Part shown: one piece after another, positions 24,692-32,269 of the stretch
How the letters are laid out: each line of letters opens with the position of its first letter
Position numbering within the stretch: position 1 is the stretch's first letter
DNA from: DASZFV01 sp036494575
Lineage (GTDB): Bacteria; Myxococcota_A; Polyangia; Fen-1088
Length of the DNA: 64,000 nucleotides
Reading direction: 5' to 3'
NCBI GenBank assembly: GCA_036494575.1
Contig: DASXOE010000147.1
Coordinates: 5,140-69,139, forward strand
Notes under the pieces: generated by a model
What the model saw: the letters and a program-made list of their open reading frames with translations, nothing else
Database searches by the model: none
Told to the model about the DNA's origin: nothing
Made by a program: the position numbers and the translations under genes

Positions 24692-25368
24692 TTTCCGATC
24701 TCGCCGAGAACGGCGCTGTTCGGAAACCGTTTGCGGAACGCGGCGGCGGCCCGGCGGGCCTCGCCGACGCGATTCTGACGGAACAACGCGCGCACCCGCA
24801 GGGCGTCCCGTTCCTCGGCGAGCCCCCCCGAGGGGAAGGCGCGCTCGTGCTCGTCCGCCGCTCTGACGACGGCGGCGAAATCGCCGCGGGCGAAGGCGCG
24901 GCGAGCCGGCTCCAAGATCCGAAGCTCGCGCCGGTACTGCTCGGCCCCCAGCGACGTCTCCGTGGCACGGGCGCCGGCCTGCGAAAACGCGGAAGACGGC
25001 GCGACCCCGCTGACGGGAGACGCGACCCGACCGATCGGAGGCGGCGCGACCCCGCCGACGGGATACGCGGCCCGACCGACGGGATTGACGTCCGGCGAGA
25101 GCGGAGCGGCACGTTCGCGACGTTGCCGCAGCTGAAACGCCGCAGCCGCCACGGAGACGAGCGCGAGGAGAACGCTCGCCGCCACGAGCACCTGGCGGCG
25201 CCATGACCATCGGACCGAGGGCGCCGCCTGGTGGGGCCTCTCGAGCCTCGCCCGCGAGAGCGCGCGCTCGCGGAGCTCGCTCCGATACGAGGGCAGCACG
25301 CGCTCGGCGGCGAAGAGCGCGTCCAGATCCAGGTCGCGCAAATTCGGTTCGGCGGGCGTCGCCTTCAC
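24688..25368 (-). CDS. Single-pass membrane protein in anti-sigma position, TPR-like periplasmic part
   Basis: Protein of 226 aa with GTG start overlapping the sigma-factor stop (GTGA). The N-terminal 55 residues are cytoplasmic (LDLDALFAAERVLPSYRSEL), a transmembrane helix spans about 58-80 (QVLVAASVLLALVSVAAAA), a Pro/Val/Gly-rich repeat (PVGRAAYPVGGVAPPPIGRV) follows, and the C-terminal 85 residues are helical TPR-like (LEPARRAFARGDFAAVVRAA, RVRALFRQNRVGEARRAAAA). No zinc-binding HxxxCxxC motif is seen. The position directly after an ECF sigma gene, with coupled translation, suggests it holds the sigma factor at the membrane. That is inference. Confidence 0.7.
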   Translation of the reverse strand: MKATPAEPNLRDLDLDALFAAERVLPSYRSELRERALSRARLERPHQAAPSVRWSWRRQVLVAASVLLALVSVAAAAFQLRQRRERAAPLSPDVNPVGRAAYPVGGVAPPPIGRVASPVSGVAPSSAFSQAGARATETSLGAEQYRRELRILEPARRAFARGDFAAVVRAADEHERAFPSGGLAEERDALRVRALFRQNRVGEARRAAAAFRKRFPNSAVLGEIGK

Positions 25369-25961
25369 GACAACCCCCCGTTCTTGCGCAGGGCTTCGGC
25401 GGCGGCTCGAAACTCGATCTTGGCCTTGCGCAAGCGCGAGTAGGCCGTGAAGACAGGGATGCGCAGCGCGGACGCGACCTCGCGCATGGGGACCTGATCG
25501 ATCTCGTGCATCACGAGCACGGCCCGCCGCTTGAGCGGGATCTGGTCGAGCGCGCTGACGACGAGCGCCCGCGTCTGCCGGACCTGCACGGCCTGCTCGG
25601 GCTGCGGCGCCGGATCCTCGACCTCGAGCTGGGCGTCCGTGCCCGAGAATTCGCGCGCGTGACGTCGCCTCTGAGCCGTGGCGACGCCGAGCACGAGGGC
25701 GAAGAGCCAGGGGCGCAGGCTGCGCGTTTGATCGTATTCCCCCCAGCGCCGATAAAGGACCAAGTAGACCTCATGAGCCATGTCTTCGATGTCCGCGGGC
25801 CGAACGCCAAGCCGCCGCAAAGTTCGGCAGACGTATTCGAATTCTTGCTGGAATGCGGCAAAACAGCTCGTCGGCTGCGATGGAGCCTCCATTCGAGCAC
25901 CGAGGCGGAGGGCATGCACGGGGACATATATTGTTAGCATCTCGCCCCGCGCGGTTGTCAT
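25365..25961 (-). CDS. ECF-type RNA polymerase sigma factor
   Basis: Sigma-70 family regulator of about 198 aa. Region 2 is FQQEFEYVCRTLRRLGVR, then DIEDMAHEVYLVLYRRWGEY and SLRPWLFALVLGVATAQRRR. Region 4 is ALDQIPLKRRAVLVMHEIDQ followed by MREVASALRIPVFTAYSRLR. The start is uncertain: ATG at 25961, 25940 or 25892 are all possible (a TTG at 25976 also), and the shortest still begins just before region 2. The stop overlaps the next gene, the putative anti-sigma protein. Likely targets include its own operon and perhaps the lipoprotein and amylase genes that follow on the same strand. Confidence 0.88.
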   Translation of the reverse strand: MTTARGEMLTIYVPVHALRLGARMEAPSQPTSCFAAFQQEFEYVCRTLRRLGVRPADIEDMAHEVYLVLYRRWGEYDQTRSLRPWLFALVLGVATAQRRRHAREFSGTDAQLEVEDPAPQPEQAVQVRQTRALVVSALDQIPLKRRAVLVMHEIDQVPMREVASALRIPVFTAYSRLRKAKIEFRAAAEALRKNGGLS

Positions 25962-25997
25962 TGAAATGCGCGGCAAGCGCCTGCCCGGCCCGCCGCC

Positions 25998-27107
25998 TCA
26001 GTCGAAGGTCGCTCCCAGATCCAGCCCGAAATGTAGGCCCCAAGCGGGCGTGCGCCACGCCGGCGTGTCATTGATCTCCACGGTCCAGGGCGCCAGAGAT
26101 CGCAAGCCCTCGGCGTTGATGGATGCGGAGAGGCGGTTCCACAGTCGGTGCGTGAAGGCCAGACGCGCACCCGCCCACGGTTGCGTCCCGGACGGCGAAA
26201 AGGACTGGTCGACGCCGAAACCCTCGACGCGAATCTGGGCCAGCTTTCCGACGCCGCAGGCGGACCACCAATGAAGGTGCCCGCACAGCGCCAGAGTTCC
26301 GGCCAGGGATCGATAGCGAAACCCGCTCCGGTCATCCAGACGCCCGGTCGAGGGCATCGTCGCCTCGCCCCCGAGCTCCATCGACGCGAACCAATACCGC
26401 ACCGCGGCGAAAACCCGGACATCGAGGTTCGCCTCCGGCCCGAGTGACAGACCCACGCCCGATCCCGCCCCCATGAACAACGAGAGCTCGCGCGGTCGCA
26501 TTGATGCCCCTTCGGCGACGGCGACCTCCGCCTGGGGGGCCGCTTCGAGCCGGGCCACGACTTGCGGTGGCGGCGGAGCGGCCGCGACGGGCGGCGAGGC
26601 GGCCGCGACGGGCGGTGCAGCGGGCTCCGCGGCGGCGACGCGCGGCGCGGGCTGCGCGCGCGGCGCGGCGGCGGAAGTCGAACCGAGGTCCGCGCGAAGC
26701 TGGATCTGAACGGCGACGGCGAAGGTCATCGCTTGCACGAGGTCCGCGCAGTCGCGGGTCTCCGAGATGAAGCTCTGCTCACCCGTCGCGCGGCCCGCCG
26801 CGTCCCACCAAGCGACGCTCCCTTCGAGACCGTGCTCCGTGCTCTGCGCGCGAACGACGACCTGCTGCTCGGCGCCCTCGCGGAAAGGATCGTAGCCGAG
26901 CCGCCGAGCCGCGCCGGCGCGAAACGTCGCTGCCGTCGGACAGCTACCCAGCGAAGGCTCGATCTCGTAGCGAAGGCCGATCGCGGCGGACCCCGCGCCG
27001 ATCGCGGCCGCCGGCCAGCACGCGAGCGTCGCCACGAGCGAGCACCCTAGGCGCGCCAGCCCGCCCGGGCGCCCCGATTCACCGCAAATTTTGCGCCGGG
27101 GAAGCAA
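25998..27107 (-). CDS. Exported protein with conserved N-terminal domain, Pro/Ala linker and C-terminal beta-barrel
   Basis: Protein of about 369 aa from TTG 27107 (GTG 27035 is an alternative). The signal peptide core is LGCSLVATLACWPAAAIG. Residues about 40-150 form a small domain with SCPTAATFRAGAARRLGYDP, QSFISETRDCADLVQAMTFA and paired cysteines. A Pro/Ala-rich linker (about 165-220) follows, then a barrel-like part with RYWFASMELGGEATMPSTGR, ending LHFGLDLGATFD. From memory, this architecture recurs beside ECF sigma factors in Polyangia, as here (36 bases upstream of the sigma gene). Function unknown. Confidence 0.65.
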   Translation of the reverse strand: MLPRRKICGESGRPGGLARLGCSLVATLACWPAAAIGAGSAAIGLRYEIEPSLGSCPTAATFRAGAARRLGYDPFREGAEQQVVVRAQSTEHGLEGSVAWWDAAGRATGEQSFISETRDCADLVQAMTFAVAVQIQLRADLGSTSAAAPRAQPAPRVAAAEPAAPPVAAASPPVAAAPPPPQVVARLEAAPQAEVAVAEGASMRPRELSLFMGAGSGVGLSLGPEANLDVRVFAAVRYWFASMELGGEATMPSTGRLDDRSGFRYRSLAGTLALCGHLHWWSACGVGKLAQIRVEGFGVDQSFSPSGTQPWAGARLAFTHRLWNRLSASINAEGLRSLAPWTVEINDTPAWRTPAWGLHFGLDLGATFD

Positions 27108-27216
27108 GACCGTCCCCGCCGACGCTACTACCTTGGCAGGAAGATGGCCATACGCGAGGGCGCTCCGCCCGGCGCCATCAGTCGTCCGCGATCGAGCGAA
27201 GTCATCCCGCCTTCCG

Positions 27217-28140
27217 TCAAGACGGCACGCGCGGCCACCTCCGGTAGCGCGTCCCCTCGGAGACGCGCGGAACGATCTCCGGATGCAGAACCTCGGCGAG
27301 CAATGGGACGGTCTCGAACACCGTGGGACCCGAGCGGTTGAAGAGGCGATTGCCGTCGGCGACGTAGACCTCTCCGGCGCGCACGGCGCGTAGCCCGCCC
27401 CACCCGGGGCGCGCAGCGAGGCTCGGCATGTCTTCCGTCGCGCGCTCGAGCGCGAAGCCACAGGGCGCGACCACGAGCACTTCGGGATCGGCGTCGAGGA
27501 CCGCCTGCCAGGGCGTGGACGCGGAGTGGACGTTGGCGTTGCCGAGCGCGCACGTCCCACCGGCGCGCGCGACCAGCTCCGGTCCCCAGTTGCCCATGGG
27601 GAAGATCGGATCGGTCCATTCGAGGCAGACCACTGACGGACGTCGCAGGCCGTCGAGCCGCGCATGCCACGCCTCGAGCCGCCCGCGAATGTCGGCGACC
27701 AATCGCTCGCCCGCCTCGGCGTTCCCGATGGCCGCCGCGACGGCGAGGAAGTCGTCGAGGATACCCTCGAGAGAACCGCCCCGCATCGAGACGGTCTCGA
27801 AGCCACGCAGCGCCGGCCAGCCGTGCGCCGGATCGAGCTGCGAGGGGCTCACGGCACAGACGTCGCAATGGACCTGCGTGATGACGACGTCGGGTGCGAG
27901 GGAGCGCAAGCGCTCGTGGTCGATCGCGTAGAGCGGCTCGCCCGCCCGCAGCTTCTCGTTGACCCGGCGGTCGACGTCCGCGCTCGTGCCCGAGATGTCG
28001 AACGTCGGGCGAGACAGCGTCGGCAGCTCGGTCACCCAATCGGGGGCGTCGCACTCATGGGAACGCGCCACGAGCGAGGCCCCCTGCCCGAGTGCGCAGA
28101 CGAGCTCCGTTCCACTGGCGAGCAGCGACGCGATTCTCAC
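27217..28140 (-). CDS. BtuF-like periplasmic-binding-protein fold, without signal peptide
   Basis: Protein of 307 aa of the helical-backbone metal/cobalamin receptor family (COG0614). The GTG at 28140 gives the usual start VRIASLLASGTELVCALG; an upstream in-frame extension has no family match. Motifs include SHECDAPDWVTELP, the ITQVHCDVCAVS segment, and the second lobe VVCLEWTDPIFPMGNWGPEL, EVLVVAPCGFALERATEDMP. No signal peptide or lipobox is present and no ABC permease or ATPase is nearby, so a cytoplasmic cobalamin or corrinoid-binding role rather than classical uptake is possible. No Shine-Dalgarno is obvious. Confidence 0.8.
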   Translation of the reverse strand: MRIASLLASGTELVCALGQGASLVARSHECDAPDWVTELPTLSRPTFDISGTSADVDRRVNEKLRAGEPLYAIDHERLRSLAPDVVITQVHCDVCAVSPSQLDPAHGWPALRGFETVSMRGGSLEGILDDFLAVAAAIGNAEAGERLVADIRGRLEAWHARLDGLRRPSVVCLEWTDPIFPMGNWGPELVARAGGTCALGNANVHSASTPWQAVLDADPEVLVVAPCGFALERATEDMPSLAARPGWGGLRAVRAGEVYVADGNRLFNRSGPTVFETVPLLAEVLHPEIVPRVSEGTRYRRWPRVPS

Positions 28141-28269
28141 GGGACGCTTATAGCCGATGCGCGGCGTTCGCGTCAGCGCCGGGGAGAGCCTGGGCAGCCA
28201 GTCGAGCGCGAGCGGGGTCAAGAGCCTTGGAACTGAACAGGCCGCAAGTCCGCCGCCAAGAACGCTGGA

Positions 28270-29304
28270 TCAATCGCTCGTGCAATCGGCGGCGGTCGCG
28301 CCCGCGCCCAGCGGCACGAAGGTGAACTGATCGAAGGCGACGTCCAGATCCGAAGGAGCGCTGAAGTTCAAAGCCAATCCCACCTGAAGGCGCTCCGGCA
28401 GATCGGCGCGCGTGAGGACGGCGCCGGCCACCACATTGCCGGAGCATGAAGCTGGGGGCGGCGTGGCGGGCGTCCACGTCGCGTCACCCGGGACCCTCTT
28501 GTAGAGGCGAAAGGCTGCACCGATCCGGCAGATGCGCAGGTCGGCGTCGGGGCCAGCGGCGCCCGCGCCCCAATCGGGCTCGTTGAAGTCGCTGCACCCG
28601 TTCACGGTGGTCTTGAGCTCGACGCCCTCGTGAACGGTGCCGGCGTTCTGCTCGCTGTGGCCCACCATCAGAAAAAGGTAATTCTCCGTCGTGCCTCCGG
28701 CCGAGCTGGGGTTCCTCACCATGACCCCGCCGACGTGAAGATCCTTGGTCGGGAGCATCGTCGGCGCCGTGGCCTTGCGCGGGTGAGCGGTCGTCGTGAC
28801 CTTGAAGTTCGCCGCGGTGATCTCCTTGTAGACGAGCGCTTTCGTGCTCGTGCGGTACCAGACGCCGTCTTGGTTTCCAGTGGCGCGCAGGTGCAACGCG
28901 CCGTTCGACGGCGCGACGCTGATCAAAGGCATCGCGGGCGAGCCGTTGAGGATCTTCCAGCAAGGGCCCAGCGACGCCGCCGCGAACTCGTCGCTCGGCA
29001 TGGCTTCGCAGGCGCCGGCGGCATCGGGGCTCATGTCGGCGGCGTCGACGCCGGTCATGCCGCCCGAGCCGTGAAGGTCTTCGTCGCCGCCGGCGTCCGG
29101 CGACGCGCCGCCTTGGCCCGCGACCGCGACGGCGGCGCTGTCCGGCCCCCCCACGACGCCGCCACCGCCGGTTCCGTTCGCCGCCACTCCGCCAGCGCCA
29201 CCGGCGGTTTCACCGCCGCCACCACCGCCCCCTCCCCATCCCGATCCGTCCGGCGATGAGCAGGCCGTCACGAGACAAATCGCCATGAGCGCCATCTTCG
29301 TCAT
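28270..29304 (-). CDS. Lipoprotein with DUF1349/concanavalin-like lectin domain
   Basis: Exported lipoprotein of 344 aa. GGAGG lies 6 bases before ATG 29304. The lipobox is LVTAC (Cys15), followed by a Gly-rich stalk to about residue 95. The C-terminal 240 residues show a beta-sandwich pattern seen in DUF1349-type domains: DEFAAASLGPCWKILNGSPA, RATGNQDGVWYRTS, KDLHVGGVMVRNPSS, FLMVGHSEQNAG, then DADLRICRIGAAFRLYKRVP. These domains resemble sugar-binding or glycosidase-associated concanavalin folds; the ligand is unknown. The gene diverges from the GH75 chitosanase gene across 112 bases. Confidence 0.75.
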   Translation of the reverse strand: MTKMALMAICLVTACSSPDGSGWGGGGGGGGETAGGAGGVAANGTGGGGVVGGPDSAAVAVAGQGGASPDAGGDEDLHGSGGMTGVDAADMSPDAAGACEAMPSDEFAAASLGPCWKILNGSPAMPLISVAPSNGALHLRATGNQDGVWYRTSTKALVYKEITAANFKVTTTAHPRKATAPTMLPTKDLHVGGVMVRNPSSAGGTTENYLFLMVGHSEQNAGTVHEGVELKTTVNGCSDFNEPDWGAGAAGPDADLRICRIGAAFRLYKRVPGDATWTPATPPPASCSGNVVAGAVLTRADLPERLQVGLALNFSAPSDLDVAFDQFTFVPLGAGATAADCTSD

Positions 29305-29416
29305 CGAGCGCCTCCGCGTCTGGACTGTACCTCGGAGGTCCTGCCTCGAGGTATTGAACGTTCCTGGGATGAAAATCGACCCTGTTCGATGACGACCTTT
29401 GGCCTATGAATGCTCC

Positions 29417-30241
29417 ATGCGTAACCTCGCCATGAGCGCCGCGACCGTTTCACTTTGTCTAGGCGTCGCCTGCGCGTCGAGCAAGTCCGACGGCTCCGGC
29501 GCCGGGGGCTCGTCGGGCGACAACGGAGGGGCTTCCGACGGTTCCTCCACGGGCGCCGCGGGGCTGGGGGGCACGGCGAATGCTTTGGGCACCATCACCG
29601 GTTCACCGGTGATCGCGCAGCTTCTGGATCTCACGAAGAACTGCTCGACCGCCAATCAGATCCCCAACTCTCACACCTACAAGCTCGACAGCGGAATGAC
29701 GACGAGTATCTGCAGCTTGAAGGGCGGAGCGGGCAACGCCGGCGGCGCGATCTATTTCACGGCGGACATGGACATCGACTGCGATGGTCTCACGACGACA
29801 CACTGCCCCGGCACCGGGGCCGACATGGATTGTTGCTATCAGGACGAGACGTCCTTCTCCGGCCCGAACAGCGCATCGAACGAAAACGGGAAGGAGCTGG
29901 CCTCCGAAAACACGCCCTATGTCGTGGTCCCGCAGGACGTCACGTTTCCAGGCCTTGACCAGAACAACGGCGGCAACGTCGTGGCGGTCATTTACAACAA
30001 TCAGCTCGCGTTCGGGGTATTCGGCGACCAGGGTCCGAGCGACATCATCGGGGAGGCCTCGGTTCGAACCGCCAACGGGCTCGGCGTCCCGGCGAGCCCG
30101 GCGCAGGGAGGCGTGGGTGGCGGCGTGACCTATATCGTCTTCGTCGGGACGGGTTCGCAGCCCGCCGACATGGAGAACATCTCCGAGATCCAGAGCCTCG
30201 GCGCAAAGCTGACCGCGAGCCTCCTCGGGAACAATCGCTGA
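29417..30241 (+). CDS. GH75 chitosanase, exported
   Basis: Predicted endo-chitosanase of 274 aa. ATG 29417 begins a signal peptide with a weak lipobox (GVAC, Cys19); a TTG six codons upstream is less likely. After a short Ser/Gly stalk, the catalytic domain shows GH75 hallmarks: AIYFTADMDIDCDGLTTTHC with its acidic cluster, QDETSF, then TPYVVVPQDVTFPG, NVVAVIYNNQLAFGVFGDQG, DIIGEASVRTANGLG and VTYIVFVG. GH75 enzymes cut beta-1,4-GlcN links in chitosan and are best known from fungi, with some bacterial members. This matches the exo-glucosaminidase at 12937. The PSS-like gene converges 43 bases downstream. Confidence 0.88.
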   Translation: MRNLAMSAATVSLCLGVACASSKSDGSGAGGSSGDNGGASDGSSTGAAGLGGTANALGTITGSPVIAQLLDLTKNCSTANQIPNSHTYKLDSGMTTSICSLKGGAGNAGGAIYFTADMDIDCDGLTTTHCPGTGADMDCCYQDETSFSGPNSASNENGKELASENTPYVVVPQDVTFPGLDQNNGGNVVAVIYNNQLAFGVFGDQGPSDIIGEASVRTANGLGVPASPAQGGVGGGVTYIVFVGTGSQPADMENISEIQSLGAKLTASLLGNNR

Positions 30242-30284
30242 GCGCCCCGGACGCTTCGGGCCGGCGATGGTCCTCCGACCAGCG

Positions 30285-31046
30285 TCAAGCCTTGCTGACC
30301 TCCGCGGCCCACTGTCGGTAGCGCGCGGAGAAGGCCCTGCGCTCGTCGCGGTGCAACGGGACCCAGGCGAACAGCGCGTAGCCGAAGGTCCAGATGAAGA
30401 GCACGTCGAACGTGTACTGCCGCGCGACGATGAAAGCCACGGCCGGCGTCACCAGGAAGGCGGCCACGAAGACCTTGACGTACGTCTGCATGCGCCGAAC
30501 CCCTCGGTGCGTCATGTACGGAATGGGCAGCAGGCCCGAGATCGCCATCCCCGTGACGAGGATGGCGCCCACGACGAACGAGAAGGCGTCCTGCCGGAAG
30601 AAGAACCGAGACAGCACGAAGGCCATGGACGCGTAGCCGCTCACCGTCCGCGGCAGCCCGCAGTACATCAGCGGGTCGCCCATCTTGGCCACAGTGAACA
30701 GAGCTTGGCGCACCGTCGCGCAGGCAATGATGATGGCGAGGAGCGCGAGCCCCGCGACGCGGTGGCCGCCGTGCGCATAGACCGCGTACACGATGAGCGC
30801 CGGGACAATGGCCTGCACGAAGTGGTCGGTGGCCGTGTCGAGCTCGCTGCCGAAGCGATTCGAGGTGGCCGTCAGGCGGGCGACGACGCCGTCGAGCGTA
30901 TCGCCGAAGAGATAGCCGGCCAGCACCGCGACACCGGCCAGCTCAGGGCGCTGGTCCATGATGAAGTAGATCCCGAACACGCCGCCCATGAGGTTCACGA
31001 GCGTGAAAAGGTCCTTGACGCCGAACGGCCCGATGCTCCAACGCAC
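30285..31046 (-). CDS. CDP-alcohol phosphatidyltransferase (phosphatidylserine-synthase-like)
   Basis: Integral membrane enzyme of phospholipid synthesis, about 253 aa from GTG 31046 (VRWSIGPFGVKDLFTLVNLM); an upstream TTG at 31121 is possible. The CDP-alcohol motif DTLDGVVARLTATSNRFGSE continues as LDTATD, giving DxxDGxxAR...G...D...D with all catalytic Asp residues. Six to eight hydrophobic helices follow. Family members transfer a phosphatidyl group from CDP-diacylglycerol to serine, inositol or glycerol phosphate; the acceptor cannot be assigned. It is divergent to a second family member 98 bases away. Confidence 0.85.
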   Translation of the reverse strand: MRWSIGPFGVKDLFTLVNLMGGVFGIYFIMDQRPELAGVAVLAGYLFGDTLDGVVARLTATSNRFGSELDTATDHFVQAIVPALIVYAVYAHGGHRVAGLALLAIIIACATVRQALFTVAKMGDPLMYCGLPRTVSGYASMAFVLSRFFFRQDAFSFVVGAILVTGMAISGLLPIPYMTHRGVRRMQTYVKVFVAAFLVTPAVAFIVARQYTFDVLFIWTFGYALFAWVPLHRDERRAFSARYRQWAAEVSKA

Positions 31047-31144
31047 GCCCGCAGACCCTACCAGATGGCCGCCAAGATGGGGCGCTGGTTTCGCCCCGCA
31101 TCGAGCGGTGGTCGCGGTCAAATTCGAGGTATCGTGGCTCGCCC

Positions 31145-32269
31145 ATGGCGTCCCCTGATAGCGCGATCACCGTCGTGATTCGTGCCACCGTCGAGGCGAT
31201 GCCTGGCGCCGCCCTGCGCGTCGCCGGTCTCCCGGTCGTCGAGCGCGCGCTCAAGCAATGGGCGCGGCTGCCCGAGGCGCGCGTGCTCGTCGTGAGCGAC
31301 GGCACCGTGCCGTTGCCCGTCCTCTCCTGGCCAAACGTCTCGGTTCGCCACGCGCGCGACGCGGGCGAGGCGGACGAAATCATCCGCCGTGCTGAGGTCG
31401 CGCCTGCCGCCGTCTGGCCCGCCAACCGCGTCGACCCCGCGGGACGCCCCCGGACCGGCGAAGTCAGCGGCGACGCGGACGATCCTTCGATCGTCGCTGT
31501 CGTCGACGAGCCAAGCCGGCGGCGGGCCGAGGACGCGATCTTCGCCGAGCTGCTGCGCGGCGACCTGGGGCTCGTCGCGCGCTGGGTCAATAAGCCGATC
31601 TCGTTCCGCATCACGCGCCAACTGCTGTGCCGACTGCCCGTGACGCCGAACCAGGTCACGGTCGCGGCGGGCCTCATCGGCCTCGCCGGGTGCGCCCTCA
31701 TCGCGACGGGCGGCTACGCCGCCGTCGTCGCGGGCTTCGCGCTCGCGCAGCTCCAGTCGGTGCTCGACGGCTGCGACGGCGAGCTCGCGCGCGTCCGCTT
31801 CCAGCAGAGCGCCATCGGTGAATGGCTCGACACGATCACCGACGACGTCCTGAACCTGGCGCTCCTCGCCGGCCTGGCACTGGCCCTACGCAATCCGGCG
31901 CGCGGCGGCCCGGCGGCAGGCCCCGCGCTCGCCGCGCTCGCGGCGAGCGCGCTGCTCTTTTACAACGTCGTCGCCTATCGAGAGCTCCGCCGGCAGGGCG
32001 AAGGTGGGGAGGTCTTGAAGGTCCGGTGGTGGTTCGCGCGCGGCGGCGACATGAAGGGGCTCGCCGGCCATACGAAAAAGGGCCCGATCGCGTTCGTGTA
32101 CAACCTCGGACGGCGCGACGTCTTCGTGCTCGTCTGGCTCATCCTCGCCATCGCCGATCAGCTCGGCGTCGTGCTGATCTTCGGGCTGCTCGTCGCGGGG
32201 GCTTCGTTCGTCGTGGCGGCAGGTCAGGTCCTGACGGAGCTCCGACGGAGAGCCCCGCGCCCTTCATAG
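31145..32269 (+). CDS. CDP-alcohol phosphotransferase with short N-terminal nucleotidyltransferase-like domain (DIPP-synthase-like)
   Basis: Membrane enzyme of 374 aa. The catalytic motif is DGCDGELARVRFQQSAIGEW then LDTITDD. The linker (AEDAIFAELLRGDLGLVARW, VNKPISFRITRQLL, PVTPNQVTVAAG) resembles bifunctional inositol-1-phosphate cytidylyltransferase / di-myo-inositol-phosphate-phosphate synthases. The first 120 residues (VIRATVEAMPGAALRVAGLP, VVERALKQWARLP) look like a shortened, degenerate nucleotidyltransferase: the glycine-rich LxAGxGxR motif is absent. It may make an inositol phosphodiester or phospholipid with CDP-alcohol made elsewhere. It ends six bases inside the convergent mgtE gene. 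Confidence 0.75.
   Translation: MASPDSAITVVIRATVEAMPGAALRVAGLPVVERALKQWARLPEARVLVVSDGTVPLPVLSWPNVSVRHARDAGEADEIIRRAEVAPAAVWPANRVDPAGRPRTGEVSGDADDPSIVAVVDEPSRRRAEDAIFAELLRGDLGLVARWVNKPISFRITRQLLCRLPVTPNQVTVAAGLIGLAGCALIATGGYAAVVAGFALAQLQSVLDGCDGELARVRFQQSAIGEWLDTITDDVLNLALLAGLALALRNPARGGPAAGPALAALAASALLFYNVVAYRELRRQGEGGEVLKVRWWFARGGDMKGLAGHTKKGPIAFVYNLGRRDVFVLVWLILAIADQLGVVLIFGLLVAGASFVVAAGQVLTELRRRAPRPS

Noticed and set aside
30267..31178. 303-codon plus-strand frame opposite the CDP-alcohol phosphatidyltransferase
   Set aside because: Antisense shadow; the minus strand has the full CDP-alcohol motif and membrane helices.
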